From: Streptomyces specialis
GTDB taxonomy: Bacteria; Actinomycetota; Actinomycetes; Streptomycetales; Streptomycetaceae
Assembly: GCF_001493375.1 (NCBI RefSeq)
Contig: NZ_LN929894.1
Coordinates: forward strand, 447,013-511,012
Reading direction: 5' to 3'
Length of the DNA stretch: 64,000 nt
Made by a program: the position numbers and the translations under genes. The notes beneath the pieces are model-generated. The model ran no database searches and was not told where the DNA came from. It worked only from the letters and a program-made list of their open reading frames with translations. Positions within the stretch are counted from its first letter, which is position 1; every line of letters starts with the position of its first letter. Positions 36,031 through 44,331 of this stretch are shown here, piece after piece.

Positions 36031-36719
36031 GCGAACCGGCGCACGACCCGGAGGACGGCACGGGCGCGCCCACGCTGGAGAAGATCCCGGCGACGGCGGA
36101 GGAGACCGAGGCCGAGGCGGGCGGCATGTCCCAGGCCACCTCCGCCGCGCGTTTCGACCCGGACGGCGGGAGCGACGGGCCCGCCGGCCGGTTCTGGTCC
36201 GTGCGCCGGGTGCCGGCGACCCTCGTCGGCACGGTCGTCCTCGGGGCGTCCGGCCTCCTGCTGTACGACGTCGCGAACGTCCGGGCCGAGCGCCCGGCCG
36301 CCGAGTGGCGCCGCAGGCTCGCCGACGAGCTGGCCACCCGCCCGTTCGACGACCCGTGGGTCGTCTCGGGCGCCGCCGCCGCCATGCTGATCGGCGTCTG
36401 GCTCATGGCCCTCGCCGTCACCCCGGGGCTGCGCGGCCTGCTGCCGATGCGGCAGGAGAGCGACGCGATGCGCGCCGGGATAGAACGGTCCGCCGCCGCC
36501 ATGGTGCTCCAGGCGCGGGCCATGGAGGTCTCCGGTGTCCAGACGGTCCGCGTCACGGTCGGCCGCCGTCGCGTCCGCGTCTCCACCGAGGCGCACTTCA
36601 GGGAGCTGGACGTCGTCCGCTCCGACCTCGACGCCGTGCTCGAGCAGGGCATCAGGGACCTGGGCCTGGCCCGGCAGCCCGCGCTCAGCGTGCACGTCCG
36701 CCGCCCGCCGAAGCGCTGA
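36027..36719 (+). CDS. Membrane protein of the Asp23 cluster (DUF6286-like)
   Basis: A 230-residue protein with an acidic, disordered N-terminus of about 55 residues. Two transmembrane segments follow, VPATLVGTVVLGASGLLLYDV and WVVSGAAAAMLIGVWLMALAV. The cytoplasmic C-terminal domain starts LRGLLPMRQESDAMRAGIERSA and continues VRVTVGRRRVRVSTEAHF. It resembles DUF6286-type proteins seen with Asp23 in streptomycetes. Coupled to the gene before by GTGA. Function unknown; likely a membrane tether for Asp23 proteins. Confidence 0.82.
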   Translation: MSEPAHDPEDGTGAPTLEKIPATAEETEAEAGGMSQATSAARFDPDGGSDGPAGRFWSVRRVPATLVGTVVLGASGLLLYDVANVRAERPAAEWRRRLADELATRPFDDPWVVSGAAAAMLIGVWLMALAVTPGLRGLLPMRQESDAMRAGIERSAAAMVLQARAMEVSGVQTVRVTVGRRRVRVSTEAHFRELDVVRSDLDAVLEQGIRDLGLARQPALSVHVRRPPKR

Positions 36720-36742
36720 GCCAGAAAGAGAAGCCGGAGACC

Positions 36743-37339
36743 ATGCTGCGCGTCGTGAACCGGGTCCTGATCGGCCTGACCGGTCTCGTCCTCTTCTGCA
36801 CCGGCCTCGCGGCCGTCGTCGCCGCCCTCGACGTGCCCCACCGGATGGGCGTCGACATGCCGGACGGCTGGTCCTGGCGCGCCCCAGAGGACGTGCTGCT
36901 GACCCACGCCGACCGCACGCAGTGGCGCGGCGAGAGCTGGTGGTGGCCCGTGGTCATCGGCGGCCTCGCGCTGCTGGTGCTGCTCGCACTGGGGTGGCTG
37001 CTGGCCCAGCTCCGCAGGCGTCGCCTCACCGAGATCCTGGTCGACAGCGGCGACGGCGTGGGCGCCCTGCTGCGCGGCCGGGCCATGGAGGACGTGGTGG
37101 CCGCCGAGTCGGAAGCCCTGCCGGGCATCGACCGCGCCCGGGTCACCCTGATCGGCCGCCGCGACCGCCCCCGCATAAGGATCGGCCTGCTGCTCACCCC
37201 CCAGGCGAGCCCCGCCACCCTGGTCCACCGCCTGCGCACCGAAGCGGTCGACCACGCCCGCCTCTCCGCCGGCCTCCCGGCCCTCCCCACTGAGGCCCGC
37301 CTCCGCGCCACGAAACACACCCCGGAACGGGTGAGCTGA
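36743..37339 (+). CDS. amaP: Alkaline shock response membrane anchor protein AmaP
   Basis: A 198-residue protein with an N-terminal helix (VNRVLIGLTGLVLFCTGLAAVVAAL), an extracytoplasmic loop, a second helix (PVVIGGLALLVLLALGWLLAQL) and a cytoplasmic Asp23-binding-like domain. This hairpin plan matches AmaP, which anchors Asp23 under the membrane. The last 20 codons (from PTEARLRATKHTPERVS, stop TGA) are nearly identical to a second copy at 37620-37687 in the repeat region. ATG at 36743 follows AGAAGCCGGAGA. Confidence 0.85.
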   Translation: MLRVVNRVLIGLTGLVLFCTGLAAVVAALDVPHRMGVDMPDGWSWRAPEDVLLTHADRTQWRGESWWWPVVIGGLALLVLLALGWLLAQLRRRRLTEILVDSGDGVGALLRGRAMEDVVAAESEALPGIDRARVTLIGRRDRPRIRIGLLLTPQASPATLVHRLRTEAVDHARLSAGLPALPTEARLRATKHTPERVS

Positions 37340-38290
37340 AGCCGCCCCGCCGTGCCTTCCCCACGGCGACCGTCCCGTGGGCTGCGCGGGTCACGCCCCC
37401 GTGTCCGGCCGGGCCTTCCCCCCGGTGGCGCGTCCCCGCGCCGCGAAACACTTCTCGAAAGCCCGCTTCCAGGGCTGCGCCCGTGTGCCCGGCGGATGCG
37501 CCGGTCTCTGCCGTGGAGGCCCGTTCCATGCGGCGTGCCCCCGGGGGGCGAAGCCGGTCGGCGGTTGTCCCGTGGACCGCGCGGCTGACGCCTGCGTGTC
37601 CGGCCGGTCTGCCGGGCCTTCCCCACTGAGGCCCGCCTCCGCGCCACGAAACACACCCCGGAACGGGGGCGCTGAAGCCGCCCCGCCCTTTCGCCGCGCC
37701 TTCCCCACAGCAGGCCGCACGGCGACCGTCCCGTGGGCTGCGCGGGTCACGCCCCCGTGTCCGGCCGGGCCTTCCCCCCGGCGGCGCGTCTCCGTGCCGG
37801 GAAGCGCTCCCCGGCACGGGTGAGCTGAAGCTGCCCCCCGCCCTCGCCGTGCCTTACCTACGCAGGCCCGCCTCCGTTCCGCACAGCGACCGTCGCGTGG
37901 ACCGCGCGGCTGGCGCCTGCGTGTCCGGCCGGTCTGCCGGGCCTTCCCCCCTGGCGGCCCCTCTCCGCGTCGGTAAGCACTCTCCGGGGGCCCGCTCTCG
38001 GGGCTGGACCCGTGTGTCCGGCCGCTCTGCCGGGCCTTCCCCCCTGACGGCCCCTCTCCGCGTCGGTAAGCACTCTCCGGGGGCCCGCTCTCGGGGCTGG
38101 ACCCGTGTGTCCGGCCGCTCTGCCGGGCCTTCCCCAGTGCACCCCGTCCCCGCGCCGGGAAGCGCGCTCTCCGGGGCCCGCTCCCCGCGTGGCGGACGGG
38201 CTTGCCCCGCGGAGGTGCGCTCCGTGCGGCGCTCCCCAGGGCTGACGTCGGCGGGCCTGCCACGGGGCCCGCTTACGCGCTCACGCCCCC
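37340..38290. repeat. GC-rich degenerate repeat array downstream of amaP
   Basis: About 950 bp without a convincing gene. It holds (i) a 68-bp copy of the amaP 3' end (37284-37351 versus 37620-37687, two differences); (ii) a 63-bp exact repeat at 37363-37425 and 37719-37781; and (iii) two tandem 93-bp units at 37951-38043 and 38044-38136 that differ at one base. The shared core is GTGTCCGGCC...GGGCCTTCCCC. The 93-bp period equals 31 codons, and a minus-strand frame (37391-38263) stays open. That is expected by chance at this GC and codon usage is not convincing. It lies between convergent amaP and the SURF1 gene. Confidence 0.85.
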
Positions 38291-38295
38291 GGGGC

Positions 38296-39138
38296 TCACC
38301 CGGCGGAAGTCGCCCCCACCGACTCCTCGGGCCGGGCGGCAGCGCCGGGCGTTCCGGGCCGGCCGGGCTTCTTCGCCTCGCGGGCCCGCGTGTCCTGGAC
38401 CTCGCGTCGCAGCAGCAGGAACCAGCCCACCGGCACGCCCCCGGCGAACATCCACCACTGGATCGCGTAGGCGAAATGCGACCCGATCCCCGTGTGGTCC
38501 GGCTCCGGCAGCAACTCCGGCTGCTCGTCCGCGTCCGCCGGGGCCGGGGAGGTCTCCGTCAGCTCCAGATAGCCGCCGAGCATCGGCATGCCCGCCGCCT
38601 CGGCCCGCTCCTGGCTGTCGATCATCATGATCATGCCGTCCGGCAGCCCGTCACGGTCCCTGATGCCGGTCGTCCCGCTGCTCTCGTCTGCCATCAGCCG
38701 CCCGGTCACCGTCACCTCGCCCCGGGGCGGCTCCGCCACGTCCGGCAGCCGCGTGTAGTCGTCACCCGCGGGCACGAAGCCCCGGTTCACCACCACGCCC
38801 GTGCCGTCCGCCTGCACCAGCGGCGTGAGCACGTAGTACCCGACCTCGCCGTTCTCGTTCGTCCGCTGCCGGACCACCACCTGGGCGTCCGTGTCGTACA
38901 CCCCGGTCGCCGTCACCGGCCGGTACCGGTCGTCGGGGTCGGGCGCGCCGCCCGGCGTCGTCAGCTCGCTCATCGGCACCGGATCGGCGGACAGGCTGTC
39001 GCTGATCAGGTCGTTCCGCTCCACCCGCTGCTCGTGGCGGTGGAGCTGCCAGAAACCCAGCCAGATCAGGCACGGGATCATGGCCAGGGCGACGAGGGTG
39101 AGGAGCACCCACTGCCGGGTCAGCAGAAACCGGTACAC
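38296..39138 (-). CDS. SURF1 family cytochrome c oxidase assembly protein
   Basis: A roughly 280-residue membrane protein with one N-terminal helix (WVLLTLVALAMIPCLIWLGFWQL) and one C-terminal helix (WMFAGGVPVGWFLLLRREV). A periplasmic beta-domain lies between them. Conserved SURF1 blocks include LGFWQLHRHEQRVERN, VVNRGFVPAG near the middle, and HFAYAIQWWMFA before the last helix. It assists haem a insertion or assembly of the aa3 oxidase. GTG at 39138 (VYRFLLTRQW) is chosen; GTG at 39144 is possible. The tail after the last helix is Arg/Pro-rich. Confidence 0.9.
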   Translation of the reverse strand: MYRFLLTRQWVLLTLVALAMIPCLIWLGFWQLHRHEQRVERNDLISDSLSADPVPMSELTTPGGAPDPDDRYRPVTATGVYDTDAQVVVRQRTNENGEVGYYVLTPLVQADGTGVVVNRGFVPAGDDYTRLPDVAEPPRGEVTVTGRLMADESSGTTGIRDRDGLPDGMIMMIDSQERAEAAGMPMLGGYLELTETSPAPADADEQPELLPEPDHTGIGSHFAYAIQWWMFAGGVPVGWFLLLRREVQDTRAREAKKPGRPGTPGAAARPEESVGATSAG

Positions 39139-39163
39139 AACCACCGACCGTACCGGAGCGGTC

Positions 39164-40183
39164 TCAGTCCCCGGCCGCCGGGGCCGCCGGAGCCACGTCG
39201 CGCAGGAGCTGGGTGAACGCCGCCTCGTCCAGGATCGGCGTGCCGTACTCCCGCGCCCGCGCCACCTTCGTGGTCGCCGCCCCCGGGTCGTTGCTCACCA
39301 GCAGGCTCGTCCGCCGCGACACGCTCGTCGCGACGTGCAGCCCCGCCTCGACGGCCTGGTCCTCCAGCACGTCGCGCTCCACCGACGTGTCACCCGAAAA
39401 GGCGACCCGCATGCCCTGCGTCAGCCGCCCGCCCGGCTCGTACCGCCCGGGGTTGGGGTGCGGGCACGGCGGGCGCCGCCGCGTCTGCCGCCACCCGGGC
39501 CGCCACGCCGTCCGGGCGGCCCGCTCCGCGCCTTCCGCACCGGCCGGGGACTGGGTCCACCCGGTGATCGGCAGACACGCCAGGAGCGGCAGCCGCAGCC
39601 CCCGCGCCGCCGCCCGGTGCAGGCTCGGCCGGAACGCCTCGGCCAGCACCCTGGCGTCGTCCAGCGCGTGGTGCGCGCGCCGCTGCGTGACCCCGAAGTG
39701 CGCGGCCAGCGTCTCCAACTTGTGGTTCGGCAGCGGCAGTTCCAGCTTCTTCGACAGCAGGATCGTGCACAGCCGCTGCTCGACGGGCACGGTCAGGGAG
39801 GCCCGCGCGAACTCGCGGGCGATCATCGACCAGTCGAACATCGCGTTGTGCGCGACGAGCACCCGGCCCGCCAGCCGCTCCGCGAACTCCCCGGCGATCT
39901 CCGGGAAGAGCGGCGCGTCCGCGAGCATCGCGGCCGTGAGCCCGTGGATCCAGGTGGGCCCGGGATCGCGCTGCGGGTTCACCGTCGTGTACCAGTGGTC
40001 CTCGACCTCGCCGGTGGCCGTCAGCCGGTAGACCGCGGCGGACACGATGCGGTCCTCGCGCGCGAGACCGGTCGTCTCGACGTCCACCACGGCATAACCG
40101 TCCGGATAGTCCGCCGGCCAGATCCGGGCGTCGGACTGCTGGGCCGGGACGCGGGCCACGGCCGCCTGGTGGTCTTCGAGCAT
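39164..40183 (-). CDS. DnaQ-like 3'-5' exonuclease with C-terminal BRCT domain
   Basis: A 339-residue protein. The N-terminal DEDDh exonuclease domain has YAVVDVETTGLAREDRIVS (ExoI, residues 31-49), VLVAHNAMFDWSMIAREF (ExoII, about 108-125) and AHHALDDARVLAEAF (ExoIII, His and Asp). The C-terminal 90 residues form a BRCT-like unit (LTQGMRVAFSGDTSVERDVLE, then LLVSNDPGAATTKVARAREYGTP). This layout is that of actinobacterial DNA polymerase III epsilon-like proteins linked to repair or proofreading. ATG at 40183 preferred. Divergent from moaA. Confidence 0.9.
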   Translation of the reverse strand: MLEDHQAAVARVPAQQSDARIWPADYPDGYAVVDVETTGLAREDRIVSAAVYRLTATGEVEDHWYTTVNPQRDPGPTWIHGLTAAMLADAPLFPEIAGEFAERLAGRVLVAHNAMFDWSMIAREFARASLTVPVEQRLCTILLSKKLELPLPNHKLETLAAHFGVTQRRAHHALDDARVLAEAFRPSLHRAAARGLRLPLLACLPITGWTQSPAGAEGAERAARTAWRPGWRQTRRRPPCPHPNPGRYEPGGRLTQGMRVAFSGDTSVERDVLEDQAVEAGLHVATSVSRRTSLLVSNDPGAATTKVARAREYGTPILDEAAFTQLLRDVAPAAPAAGD

Positions 40184-40330
40184 GGTCACCGAGGATACGT
40201 GCCCACACCGACACCGGCCGTACCACGGGCCGGAGTTGAGTCACCGTCGGAAACGGCGAAGGCCCCTATATCACCCCATCCTCCCTAGATCAACTCCCGG
40301 CCGGGCCGCGCGTCGCGTACGCTGCCCCCC

Positions 40331-41320
40331 ATGTTGCTCGACACCTACGGGCGGACCGCCACCGACCTGCGGGTCTCGCTGACCGACAGGTGCAACCTCC
40401 GCTGCACGTACTGCATGCCGGAGGAGGGGCTGTCCTGGCTGGCGAAGCCCGACCTCCTCACGGACGACGAGATCGTCCGGCTGGTGGGGATAGCCGTCAC
40501 GCGGCTCGGCGTGACCGAGGTCCGGTTCACCGGCGGCGAGCCGCTGCTGCGCCCCGGCCTGGTCGGCATCGTCGCCCGCTGCGCCGCGCTCAGGCCCCGG
40601 CCGACGCTCTCCCTGACCACCAACGGCATCGGCCTGGAACGGACGGCCACCGCCCTCCGCGCGGCCGGACTGGACCGGGTCAACGTCTCGCTGGACACCA
40701 CCGACCCCGCCGTCTTCGAGCGCATCACCCGCCGCAAGCGCCACGGCGACGTGCTGCGCGGCCTGGCCGCCGCCAAGGCCGCCGGGCTCACTCCCGTCAA
40801 GGTCAACGCGGTGCTGATGCCGGGCCTCAACGACACGGAGGCCCCCGACCTGCTCGCCTGGGCCGTCGAGCGGGGCTACGAGCTGCGGTTCATCGAGCAG
40901 ATGCCGTTGGACGCCCAGCACGGCTGGCAGCGCGCGGACATGATCACCGCCGGGGACATCCTGGCGTCCCTGCGGACCCGTTTCACCCTCACTCCGGAGC
41001 ACGACGCCGAACGCGGCTCGGCCCCGGCCGAACGCTGGCTGGTCGACGGCGGCCCGCATCGCGTCGGCGTCATCGCCTCCGTCACCCGCCCGTTCTGCCG
41101 TACCTGCGACCGCACCCGGCTGACCGCCGACGGGCAGGTCCGCACGTGCCTGTTCGCCCGCGAGGAGTCCGACCTGCGCGGCGCCCTGCGGTCCGGCGCG
41201 GACGACGCGGAGATGGCGCGACGGTGGCAGGCCGCGATGTGGGGCAAGAAGGCCGGCTCGGGTCTGGACGACCCGGCGTTCGTGCAGCCGCGGCGCCCCA
41301 TGTCAGCGATCGGCGGCTGA
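40331..41320 (+). CDS. moaA: GTP 3',8-cyclase MoaA
   Basis: A 329-residue radical SAM enzyme that turns GTP into the first intermediate of molybdenum cofactor. The SAM-binding [4Fe-4S] cluster is held by CNLRCTYCMPEEG (residues 22-34). RFTGGEPLLRPG is the GGEP motif. The second, substrate-binding cluster is held by CRTCDRTRLTADGQVRTC (CxxC-x13-C) at the C-terminal end, and the protein finishes in the required GG. ATG at 40331. A -10-like TACGCT lies 10 nt upstream, so the transcript may be nearly leaderless. Confidence 0.96.
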   Translation: MLLDTYGRTATDLRVSLTDRCNLRCTYCMPEEGLSWLAKPDLLTDDEIVRLVGIAVTRLGVTEVRFTGGEPLLRPGLVGIVARCAALRPRPTLSLTTNGIGLERTATALRAAGLDRVNVSLDTTDPAVFERITRRKRHGDVLRGLAAAKAAGLTPVKVNAVLMPGLNDTEAPDLLAWAVERGYELRFIEQMPLDAQHGWQRADMITAGDILASLRTRFTLTPEHDAERGSAPAERWLVDGGPHRVGVIASVTRPFCRTCDRTRLTADGQVRTCLFAREESDLRGALRSGADDAEMARRWQAAMWGKKAGSGLDDPAFVQPRRPMSAIGG

Positions 41321-41545
41321 CTTCTCCCACTCGGCGAGCGGCACGACGTCCTTGAGGAAACCCCGCAGCCCGAGGAACTTCGACAGGTGCTCGCGGTGGT
41401 CCTCGCACGCCAGCCAGGTCTTGCGGCGCTCCGGCGTGTGCAGCTTCGGGTTGTTCCAGGCGAGCACCCACCCGGCCGTCCGGCGGCAGTCCTTCGCCGA
41501 GCAGATCAGCGGGTCACGCGGGGATTCGCTCGTCACATCCGGCAC
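41303..41545 (-). CDS. Small Cys-containing actinobacterial protein, unknown function
   Basis: An 80-residue protein with CSAKDCRRTAGW (residues 15-26) and WLACEDHREHLSKFL (about 44-58). Its Cys/His spacing could bind zinc. No function is recognised. It overlaps the 3' end of moaA by 18 bp on the opposite strand. Its start ATG at 41545 is followed by the conserved-looking sequence DVTSESPRDPLICSAKDC. Confidence 0.75.
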   Translation of the reverse strand: MPDVTSESPRDPLICSAKDCRRTAGWVLAWNNPKLHTPERRKTWLACEDHREHLSKFLGLRGFLKDVVPLAEWEKSAADR

Positions 41546-41577
41546 AGAACCCCTCCAGAATCATCACGGACAAAGGG

Positions 41578-41615
41578 CGACGCCGGGCAGCCACGGGGGG
41601 AGCCGCCCGGCGTCG
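41578..41615 (-). terminator. Hairpin upstream of the 80-aa gene
   Basis: CGACGCCGGGC (41578-41588) and GCCCGGCGTCG (41605-41615) form an 11-bp stem with a 16-nt loop. It lies about 160 bp after the DUF3099 stop and 33 bp before the 80-aa start, so it may end the tyrS-DUF3099 transcript. A leader structure is the alternative. Confidence 0.5.
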
Positions 41616-41777
41616 GTCCGTCGCTCCGACGGGGGATACGGAGCGCTCTTGAAGTATGACATGCAATGCACCCACCGATGCACCCGAAGGTCCGAATTGG
41701 GCCGGGCTTTTCCTGACCTTGACGCCGCTCCGGCGCGCCGGAACTCGCAACTCCATTTGTGATCATCGAGCTTGGTG

Positions 41778-42143
41778 TCAGGCGTCGGTTTCGGGTGCCG
41801 GAACCGGGCCCCCCGGAGGCAGCGACCGCCGGGCGGCACCCGGCAGATGCGTGGAGGGCAGCGACGGCACGTTCTCCCGGCCCGCGTTGGCGATCACCAC
41901 CGCCACGTATGGCAGCACCGCGCCCAGCACCAGCGTCACGGCCGCCAGCGGCGTGCTCACGTGCCACAGCAGGACCGTGAGGAGCACCGCCACGGTACGG
42001 ATCAGCATCGAGATGACGTAGCGGCGCTGCCGCCCGCGCACATCGTCGTCCAGGCTCTGCCGGGCCTGGGTGATCCGGTAGACCGCCGTCGGCCCGGTCG
42101 CCGTCCTGCGTCGCAGGCTCATCGCCATCGCCACCACCACCAT
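41778..42143 (-). CDS. DUF3099 family small membrane protein
   Basis: A 121-residue protein with two adjacent transmembrane helices (ISMLIRTVAVLLTVLLWHV and PLAAVTLVLGAVLPYVAVVIA). The N-terminus is YRITQARQSLDDDVRGRQRRYV, which is characteristic of DUF3099. Function unknown. It starts only 12 nt after the tyrS stop, so it is probably co-transcribed. ATG at 42143 has GGAG close by; ATGs at 42128 and 42122 are alternatives. Confidence 0.82.
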   Translation of the reverse strand: MVVVAMAMSLRRRTATGPTAVYRITQARQSLDDDVRGRQRRYVISMLIRTVAVLLTVLLWHVSTPLAAVTLVLGAVLPYVAVVIANAGRENVPSLPSTHLPGAARRSLPPGGPVPAPETDA

Positions 42144-42154
42144 CCGTCTCCAGG

Positions 42155-43552
42155 CTAGCCCCGGATCAGCGCCAGCTTGCGGCCGGCCTTGAGGTAGATC
42201 CCGTCCGGCGTCCCACCCGCCGAGGCGAGCTGCTCGGCGACGACCTCACCCAGCGGGCGCAGGGCGTCCGCCTCCGGCAGCACGACGGAGGTCTGGTCCC
42301 CGCCGGTCTCCATCACCAGCCGCAGGCCGTTCTGCTTGGCCAGCCGCCGGGCGGCCGAGGCGCTCGGCGTGAACTCCAGGACCTTGCTGAGCACCGTCGC
42401 GATGCCCTCGCCGCCGTGCTCGGCCAGACCGACCTCGGGCAGCGTGGCGACATCCGTGAAACTCTTCCGCGAGAACTGCGCGGTGAAACCGGCGCGCGCC
42501 GCCATCGCCGCCTCGACCCCGTGCAGCACGGCGACGACCTCGCCGGCCAGGACCTTCTTCAGGTCCATCGGGTGCAGCGAGCCGTCCGCCAGCCGCGCGC
42601 TCACCGCCGCCAGCTCGGTGTCGGTCCACTCGGTCCACGCCCGCAGGTAGGGCTCCATGAGCCGGTCCGGCACCGACATGACCTTGCCGAACACGTCATC
42701 GGCGGGGGAGGAGAGCGCGACGTAGTTCCCCTTCGACTTCGACATCTTCGCGCCGGAGCCGTCCGTGCCCTCGATGAGCGGCATGGTGACGATCATCTGC
42801 GGCTCCAGGCCGTAGATCTCCATCACGCGGCGGCCCATCTGGATGTTGAGCAACTGGTCCGCGCCGCCCAGCTCCACGTCCGCGTCGATCTCCGCGGAGT
42901 CGATGGCCATGGCGACGGGGTAGATCAGCTCCGACATCGACAGCCCGTGCCCGGCGTCCAGACGGGTGCGGAAGTCGTCGCGCTGGAGCAGCGCGGACGC
43001 CGACACCTGGGAGAGGATGCCGATGAGCTTCGGCAGCGTGACCCCGGCCAGCCACTCGCTGTTGTGCCGGACGCGGACCCGCTCGAAGTCGAAGAACGGC
43101 TTCACCTGCGACCGGTACCCGGCCAGGTTCCGCGCGATGTCCTCGTCCGTGAGCGGCGGGCGCTCGCTGGACCGGCCCGACGGGTCACCGATCTTGGCGG
43201 TGATGTCGCCGATGATCAGCGTGACGTCGTGGCCCATCCGCTGGAACCGGCTGAGCACGATGATCGGCACCGCGTGCCCGAGGTGGACGTCCACGGCCGT
43301 GGGGTCGATGCCGAGCTTGATGTGCAGGGCGCCCTTGCTCCCGATCCGCTCGGCGAGCTTCTCGACGGACGGCAGCACGTCGACGGCCCGCGACGCGATC
43401 AGCCCGGCCTGCTCGGCGGGGGAGAGGTCCGTCAGATCCAGATAACGCCGGGCGCCGGTCTCCTCCAGCAACTGCCGCACGATGGTGTCGGAGGAGAGAT
43501 CCTGAGCCAGCAGCGCGGAAGCGCGCTGCACGGATGCGCCGAGGCGTGTCAC
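42155..43552 (-). CDS. tyrS: Tyrosine-tRNA ligase, TyrZ-like type
   Basis: A 465-residue class I aminoacyl-tRNA synthetase. The HIGH motif is HLGHAVP (about residue 104). The sequence around it (LGIDPTAVDVHLGH, LIIGDITAKIGDPSGRSSERPPLT) is that of the TyrZ/Thermus-type TyrRS. AKMSKSKGNYVAL is the KMSKS loop. The C-terminal S4 RNA-binding domain ends GIYLKAGRKLALIRG. It charges tRNA-Tyr. The N-terminal about 60 residues (SVQRASALLAQDLSSD) are longer than usual. GTG at 43552 has AGGA 8 nt upstream. A second, standard TyrRS elsewhere in the genome cannot be excluded. Confidence 0.93.
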   Translation of the reverse strand: MTRLGASVQRASALLAQDLSSDTIVRQLLEETGARRYLDLTDLSPAEQAGLIASRAVDVLPSVEKLAERIGSKGALHIKLGIDPTAVDVHLGHAVPIIVLSRFQRMGHDVTLIIGDITAKIGDPSGRSSERPPLTDEDIARNLAGYRSQVKPFFDFERVRVRHNSEWLAGVTLPKLIGILSQVSASALLQRDDFRTRLDAGHGLSMSELIYPVAMAIDSAEIDADVELGGADQLLNIQMGRRVMEIYGLEPQMIVTMPLIEGTDGSGAKMSKSKGNYVALSSPADDVFGKVMSVPDRLMEPYLRAWTEWTDTELAAVSARLADGSLHPMDLKKVLAGEVVAVLHGVEAAMAARAGFTAQFSRKSFTDVATLPEVGLAEHGGEGIATVLSKVLEFTPSASAARRLAKQNGLRLVMETGGDQTSVVLPEADALRPLGEVVAEQLASAGGTPDGIYLKAGRKLALIRG

Positions 43553-43658
43553 GTCATTGTCCTGGTGGATGCGGGGAATCGGGTTCGCCTCATCCTACGG
43601 CGACCCCACCGGGACCCCGAGGCCGAGCAGCGGAGCGGCGGCCAGGACGCACAGAGGC

Positions 43659-43955
43659 TCACTGCCCCCAGGGGCCCTGACGTGACGTGTCCCACAGAAG
43701 CTCGGCGATCTTGAAGCGGCAGGGGTAGTCAGCCGTCGCGCCCTTGTTGATCACGAGGAAGCCGTCCGCTTCGCGGAAGACGAGCCGCCCCTGGGGGGAC
43801 GTGGGGTGCCGGGGCTTGTAGCTGTACGCGTGGTGCCACAGAGCGGCGAGGGCCTCCTCACGCGTCCCGCCCATCTCGGCGAGGAGCCGCGCTCCCCACC
43901 TCTGGCCTTGTCCCCAACTGACGACTTCCTCCACGATCAGCCCCCACCGCACCAT
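43659..43955 (-). CDS. Small conserved Streptomyces protein beside the NACHT gene
   Basis: A 98-residue soluble protein starting MVRWGLIVEEVVSWGQGQRWG. It ends SPQGRLVFREADGFLVINKG...CRFKIAELLWD. Trp/Gly/Arg-rich proteins of this type, starting M-x-WGLVVEE, recur as paralogues in Streptomyces genomes, from memory. No activity is known. It precedes the small membrane protein gene and the NACHT gene, so it may belong to that locus. ATG at 43955 is chosen; the open frame extends upstream to 43994. Confidence 0.65.
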   Translation of the reverse strand: MVRWGLIVEEVVSWGQGQRWGARLLAEMGGTREEALAALWHHAYSYKPRHPTSPQGRLVFREADGFLVINKGATADYPCRFKIAELLWDTSRQGPWGQ

Positions 43956-44003
43956 GCGCCCACTCCCCGTGACCTGTGTCGTCGTTCCCAACACACTGCG
44001 GAA

Positions 44004-44273
44004 TCACCCTAGTTCAAGCCTTCCGTGGTGCTCGCCGCCCCGTTCGTCACGGTCCGCCACGTCCGCCTGGGTCCCCGTGACCTGGACTGCGATGCCGAGC
44101 AGCGCCGCCAGCACGGTGAGCGCCACCCCGAACGCGGCGCCGCCCCGCGCGATCGCCTGCGGCACGGTCGCCCCGCCCACGGCGGCGAGCAGCCCGGCGA
44201 CGGCACCGATCAGGAGCGCGAACAGCACGGCGGCCTGGACGGCGAAGAGGAAGAGAGCCAGTGAGGAAGTCAT
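44004..44273 (-). CDS. Small two-helix membrane protein divergent from the NACHT gene
   Basis: An 89-residue protein: LALFLFAVQAAVLFALLIGAVAGLLAAVGG (helix 1), IARGGAAFGVALTVLAALLGIAVQV (helix 2), then the polar tail TGTQADVADRDERGGEHHG. No family recognised. It begins 58 bp from the NACHT start and points the other way, so the two share a promoter region. A membrane partner or effector of the NACHT protein is one reading; coding is supported by hydrophobic structure and host-like codon use. Confidence 0.65.
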   Translation of the reverse strand: MTSSLALFLFAVQAAVLFALLIGAVAGLLAAVGGATVPQAIARGGAAFGVALTVLAALLGIAVQVTGTQADVADRDERGGEHHGRLELG

Positions 44274-44331
44274 GCCGGGAAGATGCGCCGAACCCGGTGC
44301 GCCGCCGTTCGGCCTGAACGAAAATGAACGG

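Noticed and set aside
37900..38150. CRISPR-like array in the repeat region
   Set aside because: Units are 93 bp, contiguous and nearly identical, without short repeats separated by unique spacers, and no cas genes are near.
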